DNA from: Nocardioidaceae bacterium
Lineage (GTDB): Bacteria > Actinomycetota > Actinomycetes > Propionibacteriales > Nocardioidaceae
Length of the DNA stretch: 9,788 nt
Direction: 5' to 3'
Assembly (NCBI GenBank): GCA_013811715.1
Contig: JACCUS010000223.1
Coordinates: 1 to 9,788 of the forward strand
The position numbers and the translations under genes are program-made. Below, one piece after another: positions 7,379-9,788 of the stretch; within the stretch, counting starts at the first letter, position 1; every line of letters begins with the position of its first letter. A model generated the notes under the pieces. It was not told where the DNA came from and did not search any database. It saw nothing but the letters and a program-made list of their open reading frames with translations.

Positions 7379-7651
7379 GGGGTTCCTCTCTAACGCGTGA
7401 CGTCAGCGTGTACGCCGGTGGCGTGGCGGCCAGCGTGGCTGACTTCGCCGAGGCCGGTCTTCGATCGAGGTTCGCGGGGCATGATGGCCAGCGGCTCGTC
7501 CCTCGACACGGAGGGAGTGCCACTTGGCGGTGTCCCGAGAGCCACTACCGAGGACCGGCGTCCTCGCTACTCTCGCGTCAGCGCATGACGTCACTGGTGG
7601 TGGTGGCCCAAAGCGGGTCACCTGACTTGGTTGACTCTATTCTGTTGGGGA
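7379..7651 (-). other. rpsO-pnp intergenic leader region
   Basis: This 273-bp stretch has no convincing gene. It contains the pnp ribosome binding site (GAGAGGA about 6 bases before ATG 7378), the hairpin at 7536-7575, and two copies of the palindrome TGACGTCA (7398-7405 and 7586-7593) that flank the leader. No pnp promoter was clear enough to call. Confidence 0.6.
7536..7575 (-). ncRNA. Two-part hairpin in the rpsO-pnp intergenic RNA
   Basis: On the transcribed minus strand, an inner stem GAGGAC/GTCCTC (7560-7565 with 7550-7555) closes a four-base GCCG loop. An outer stem CGAGAG/CTCTCG (7570-7575 with 7536-7541) is separated from it by a 4/8-base internal loop. All 12 pairs are Watson-Crick. 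It lies 76 bases after the rpsO stop and about 158 bases before the pnp start. E. coli pnp has a leader hairpin cut by RNase III and used in autoregulation, so a similar role is plausible here but only inferred. A weak terminator after rpsO is the alternative. There is no U-tract. Confidence 0.55.
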
Positions 7652-7921
7652 TCAGCGGCGCAGGCCGAGGCGCTCGATGAGGCTTCGGTAGCGCGCGATC
7701 TCGGTGTTGTGCAGGTAGTTGAGCAGGCGGCGGCGTTGGCCGACGAGGAGCAGCAGCCCCCTGCGGGTGTGGTGGTCGTGCTTGTGCTCCTTGAGGTGCT
7801 CGGTCAGGTCGGCGATCCGCCTGGTGAGCAACGCCACCTGGACTTCGGGGGAGCCGGTGTCACCGTCTCCAGTGGCGTACTCGTCGATGATCCGTTTCTT
7901 CGTCGCAGCGTCAAGTGACAC
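7652..7921 (-). CDS. rpsO: 30S ribosomal protein S15
   Basis: S15 is a primary 16S rRNA binder that nucleates the platform of the small subunit. The 89-residue sequence matches the family along its full length: DTGSPEVQVALLTRRIADLT (residues 21-40), the HLKEHKHDHHTRRGLLLLVG block (42-61) and RRRLLNYL (63-70) are the conserved rRNA-binding segments. The start is GTG 7919-7921, preceded by a GGGAG ribosome binding site. The frame continues upstream to 8194, but those codons cross the repeat and promoter region and are not part of S15. A TetR gene, not ribF or truB, lies upstream, so rpsO begins the block here. S15 often represses its own translation by binding its leader; whether this leader does so cannot be told. 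Confidence 0.98.
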   Translation of the reverse strand: MSLDAATKKRIIDEYATGDGDTGSPEVQVALLTRRIADLTEHLKEHKHDHHTRRGLLLLVGQRRRLLNYLHNTEIARYRSLIERLGLRR

Positions 7922-8009
7922 GCGCTCTCCCTTCGGGCTTCGTTGCGCGGCGCGCCGGGGCCGGTTCACCCGGGCACTCTTGTTCCGCGGCCGTTCTGAC
8001 GGCGAATCC

Positions 8010-8040
8010 AGGGTATCAGCGCTGCCCCACATGCTCACAA
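8010..8040 (-). promoter_or_regulatory. Candidate rpsO promoter
   Basis: Reading on the minus strand, TTGTGA (8035-8040) and GATACC (8012-8017) are spaced 17 bases apart. An alternative -10 TACCCT (8010-8015) fits TAnnnT with a 19-base spacer. Transcription would begin near 8003, giving an 80-base leader for rpsO. This is a match by eye, without expression data. Confidence 0.4.
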
Positions 8041-8051
8041 TCGCCTCGTCG

Positions 8052-8200
8052 CGCGCAATGATCCGACCGCCTCCCCCTCCCGCGCAATGATCCGACCGCC
8101 AAGGCGCCGGAGCAACTCCACCGTCGGATCGTGGCGCACCCCCCGGCAACGATCCGCCGCCCAGGGGGCCGGAGCAACGCCACCGTCGGATCATGGCGCA
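8052..8200. repeat. Intergenic palindromic repeat cluster with 62-bp period
   Basis: Two 33-base units, at 8106-8138 and 8168-8200, agree at 31 positions and are offset by 62 bp. Each carries the core CCACCGTCGGATC. A 20-base sequence (cgcgcaatgatccgaccgcc) occurs identically at 8052-8071 and 8081-8100. The latter forms an inverted repeat with the end of the first unit: gcgcaatgatccgac (8082-8096) against gtcggatcgtggcgc (8123-8137), 13 of 15 matching. The second unit has a weaker left arm at 8145-8159. It resembles a REP-like interspersed palindromic element. It fills most of the 310-bp gap between the TetR gene and rpsO, with the rpsO promoter in the remainder. Confidence 0.85.
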
Positions 8201-8231
8201 GCCACCCCCGCGCGCCGGCCAGGACGGGCAG

Positions 8232-8795
8232 TCAGGCCTCGTCCAGCAGGGTCGCGATGACCTCGTCGGCGTAGCCGCTCAAGGATCCGACGTTGGACCG
8301 GACGAGGTCGGGGGTGCTGCGCATCAGCTGGAGATTGCCGAGGAACGCGCTGTAAACGAAGACGGCCCGACGCCGGGCTATTCGGGGCGAGAGACCGCTC
8401 TGGCGCAGCAGCCTGGCCACATAGCCGATCCGGCGCTCGGTGACTCGTTCGAGGGCGTCGCGGACTTGCGGATCGTCGAAGTGGCTCGACAGCGCCACGT
8501 CGACACCGGTAAGCGCATGCGCGTCAAACGCCCTGCTGAACAGTTGGCGAAGCCGAGCCTCGGGGGCCGCGCCGGTCGCTTCGATCTCGTGGATCACGTC
8601 GAGCGTGCTTCGCTGCTCCCACAGCCGCAGTGCCGCATCGACCAGCTCCCTCCGCGCCTTGAAGTGCCAGTAGAAGCTGCCCTTGGTCGCCCCGAGCCTG
8701 GCCGCCATCGGCTCCACGGACACTGCCGCCACTCCCCCGGCCGCGATGGCCTCCAGGGCAGCAACCGCCCAGTCGTCACGAGAGAGTCTCGACAT
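8232..8795 (-). CDS. TetR/AcrR family transcriptional regulator
   Basis: This 187-residue protein has the usual TetR size. The N-terminal helix-turn-helix spans about residues 7-52, with the signature VSVEPMAARLGATKGSFYWHF and the following KARRELVDAALRLWE. The rest is an all-helical ligand-binding and dimer domain with no recognisable ligand signature. The ATG at 8793-8795 is chosen because a -10 like TACCGT (8803-8808) ends 7 bases before it, as expected for a leaderless transcript. An ATG at 8823-8825 would add 10 residues but would lie inside the operator and lacks a ribosome binding site. It is divergent from the SRPBCC gene, with inverted repeats between them, so it probably represses that gene and itself. 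The inducer is unknown. Confidence 0.93.
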   Translation of the reverse strand: MSRLSRDDWAVAALEAIAAGGVAAVSVEPMAARLGATKGSFYWHFKARRELVDAALRLWEQRSTLDVIHEIEATGAAPEARLRQLFSRAFDAHALTGVDVALSSHFDDPQVRDALERVTERRIGYVARLLRQSGLSPRIARRRAVFVYSAFLGNLQLMRSTPDLVRSNVGSLSGYADEVIATLLDEA

Positions 8796-8839
8796 CTTCA
8801 GTACGGTAGCGTATGTTGACACCATACCAATGCGTATGG
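8789..8839. promoter_or_regulatory. Divergent promoters and probable TetR operator
   Basis: For the plus-strand gene, TCGACA (8789-8794) and TATGTT (8812-8817) are spaced 17 bases apart. For the minus-strand TetR gene, TTGGTA (8825-8830) and TACCGT (8803-8808) are spaced 16 bases apart. Two inverted repeats share one arm: GTATG (8811-8815) with CATAC (8823-8827), and CCATAC (8822-8827) with GTATGG (8834-8839) around a six-base centre. A dimer bound there would cover the start region of both transcripts. Promoters and operator are inferred by eye. Confidence 0.6.
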
Positions 8840-8857
8840 CGATGGGAGAGGGTCACC

Positions 8858-9406
8858 ATGTCGATCATGGAGAAGAGCCAGTTCTGGGGTGCGACCGACG
8901 AGGAGCGCACCGCTTCCTACCCTTGTCTCGGCTACGCGCAGCAGCCGTTCCAGACGTTCTTGCGGGCCGTGGACGTCGAAGCCGACGCAGACACCGTCTT
9001 CCGGTGGCTCTGCCAGCTCAAGGTGGCCCCGTACAGCTACGACTGGATCGACAACCCGGGCCGGACCAGCCCACGCACGCTCACGCCCGGCGTGGAGCAT
9101 CTCGAGGTCGGACAGCGCTTCCTCATCGCGAGGATCGTCGAGTTCGAGCTGGGCAGCCACATCACCGGAGTCAGCACCCCGTGGGCGAGTCGCATCTACG
9201 GCCATATCACCTTGACCTACCGGGTCACCCCCATCGGCGCCGGCGCCTCACGGCTCGTGGTGTGCATGACAGTCGCCGCCTCGGGCCGGCTGAGCAGACT
9301 AAGGCGTACACTCCTGGGCTGGGGTGACCTCATCATGATGCGCAAGCAGCTGCTCACCCTCAAACACCTCGCCGAGCGCAACGGATCGCTCAACGCGAAC
9401 CGGTGA
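8858..9406 (+). CDS. SRPBCC family protein
   Basis: This 182-residue protein resembles the START/SRPBCC (Bet v 1-like, polyketide cyclase-type) ligand-binding fold found in many actinobacteria. Visible family-like stretches are AVDVEADADTVFRWLCQL (37-54), the PYSYDWIDNPGRTSPRTLTP segment (58-77), LEVGQRF (82-88) and a final amphipathic helix rich in R, K and L (about 148-174). The fold forms a hydrophobic cavity for lipids or aromatic compounds; the ligand and any catalysis are unknown. There is no signal peptide. The ATG at 8858-8860 follows GGGAGAGGG about 5 bases upstream; an in-frame ATG at 8813 lies in the promoter and is unlikely. Its divergent TetR neighbour is the probable regulator. 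It converges on the repeat-protein gene. Confidence 0.85.
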   Translation: MSIMEKSQFWGATDEERTASYPCLGYAQQPFQTFLRAVDVEADADTVFRWLCQLKVAPYSYDWIDNPGRTSPRTLTPGVEHLEVGQRFLIARIVEFELGSHITGVSTPWASRIYGHITLTYRVTPIGAGASRLVVCMTVAASGRLSRLRRTLLGWGDLIMMRKQLLTLKHLAERNGSLNANR

Positions 9407-9430
9407 TGGAACCCGGCTGCACTGCCATGC

Positions 9431-9443
9431 CTGAAGTGTTCAG
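9431..9443. terminator. Small hairpin between convergent genes
   Basis: CTGAA and TTCAG pair around a three-base loop in the 69-bp gap between the convergent SRPBCC and repeat-protein genes. The stem is only five pairs and no T-tract follows, so a terminator function is doubtful. Confidence 0.2.
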
Positions 9444-9475
9444 CAAGGTATACCGCTAGGGGGTCGTACGTCGTG

Positions 9476-9748
9476 CTAGTCGCGTCGCCACTTCTCCCCG
9501 CTCGTCTCCTCGTCGTCGGTATCCCGTGCGTCGACGCCCTGGTCGCGCCGCCACTTCTGCCCGGTCGTCTCATCGTCGTCGGCGTCCGGTGAGTCGTGGC
9601 CCTGGTCGCGCCGCCACTTCTCCCCGCTCGTCTCCTTGTCGTCGGCGTCCGGTGAGTCCTGGCCCTGGTCGCGCCGCCACTTCTCCCCGCTCGTCTCCTC
9701 GTCGCTGTCGACTTCTCGGTTGTCTCCGGTCCTGCGCTCGTCGCTCAT
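9476..9748 (-). CDS. Small charged protein of four tandem repeats, unknown function
   Basis: This 90-residue protein consists of an 18-residue head (MSDERRTGDNREVDSDE) followed by 3.5 copies of a 21-residue repeat. Each repeat reads ETSGEKWRRDQG, then a variable residue, then a DSPDADD-type acidic segment, with ETTGQKWRRDQG in one copy. It has no Cys, almost no hydrophobic residues except the repeated Trp, and a high D/E/R/K/G content, so it is probably intrinsically disordered and cytoplasmic. I do not recognise a family. ATG 9746-9748 has a strong AGGAGGAG ribosome binding site, so it is probably a real gene. A GGGTAC motif upstream could be a stress-sigma -10 box. The charge and repetition recall hydrophilin-like stress proteins, but that is a guess. 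Confidence 0.75.
   Translation of the reverse strand: MSDERRTGDNREVDSDEETSGEKWRRDQGQDSPDADDKETSGEKWRRDQGHDSPDADDDETTGQKWRRDQGVDARDTDDEETSGEKWRRD
9480..9719. repeat. 63-bp tandem repeat, 3.8 copies, within the small protein gene
   Basis: Units start at 9480, 9543, 9606 and 9669, and the last is partial. Each opens with tcgcg(t/c)cgccacttct. The middle copies, 9543-9605 and 9606-9668, differ at only a few positions. The exact 63-base period keeps the reading frame of the 21-residue protein repeat. Confidence 0.95.
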
Positions 9749-9772
9749 CTGCCTCTCCTCCTCGGGTCGTGT

Positions 9773-9778
9773 GTACCC
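9773..9778 (-). promoter_or_regulatory. Possible SigB-type -10 box before the repeat-protein gene
   Basis: GGGTAC on the minus strand matches the GGGTAY -10 box of SigB-like stress sigma factors and lies 24 bases before the ATG. The matching -35 element would fall outside the window, so the call is weak. Confidence 0.3.
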
Positions 9779-9788
9779 ATCTTTGCGG

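Noticed and set aside
7403..7621. Short minus-strand frames in the rpsO-pnp gap
   Set aside because: They have no ribosome binding site, an unlikely composition and overlap the hairpin region.
7922..8194. N-terminal extension of rpsO back to 8194
   Set aside because: The added 91 residues cross the promoter and palindromic repeats, and S15 is complete from the GTG at 7921 with a good ribosome binding site.
9480..9719. CRISPR-like array
   Set aside because: The 63-bp units are directly adjacent without spacers and are in frame within a protein gene.

Overview
This window (about 70% GC by eye) carries typical high-GC actinobacterial genes. The order rpsO-pnp-pepR(M16)-dapB on one strand is a conserved actinobacterial block. 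A SigE-family sigma-like gene, GTG starts and GC-rich third positions suggest Nocardioidaceae or a relative in the Propionibacteriales. That placement is inferred from gene content only.

Layout, right to left along the minus strand: a small four-repeat hydrophilic protein (9476-9748) lies at the right edge. A divergent pair follows, a TetR-type repressor (minus, 8232-8795) and an SRPBCC-domain protein (plus, 8858-9406), sharing a 62-bp promoter/operator region with overlapping GTATG/CATAC repeats. Then comes an intergenic region with a 62-bp-period palindromic repeat (8052-8200) and a candidate rpsO promoter. The housekeeping block follows: rpsO (S15), a 273-bp leader with a two-part hairpin, pnp (polynucleotide phosphorylase) and a pepR-like M16 zinc peptidase 7 bp after pnp.

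Between pepR and dapB sits a 552-residue protein that joins a degenerate ECF/SigE-type sigma factor to a transmembrane helix and a beta-propeller-like extracytoplasmic domain. It looks like a membrane-tethered sigma factor or fused sigma/anti-sigma and is the most unusual gene here. Next come dapB (lysine/diaminopimelate synthesis), a VOC-fold protein 10 bp after dapB and a cupin 33 bp after that, probably one transcript. At the left edge is the truncated N-terminus of a probable SAM-dependent methyltransferase with an unclear start.

Functionally, rpsO and pnp link ribosome assembly and RNA turnover, and pepR and dapB belong to the same conserved neighbourhood. The VOC, cupin, SRPBCC and TetR genes are accessory small-molecule or regulatory functions whose substrates cannot be read from sequence. 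No tRNA, rRNA, insertion sequence, phage gene or CRISPR array was seen.
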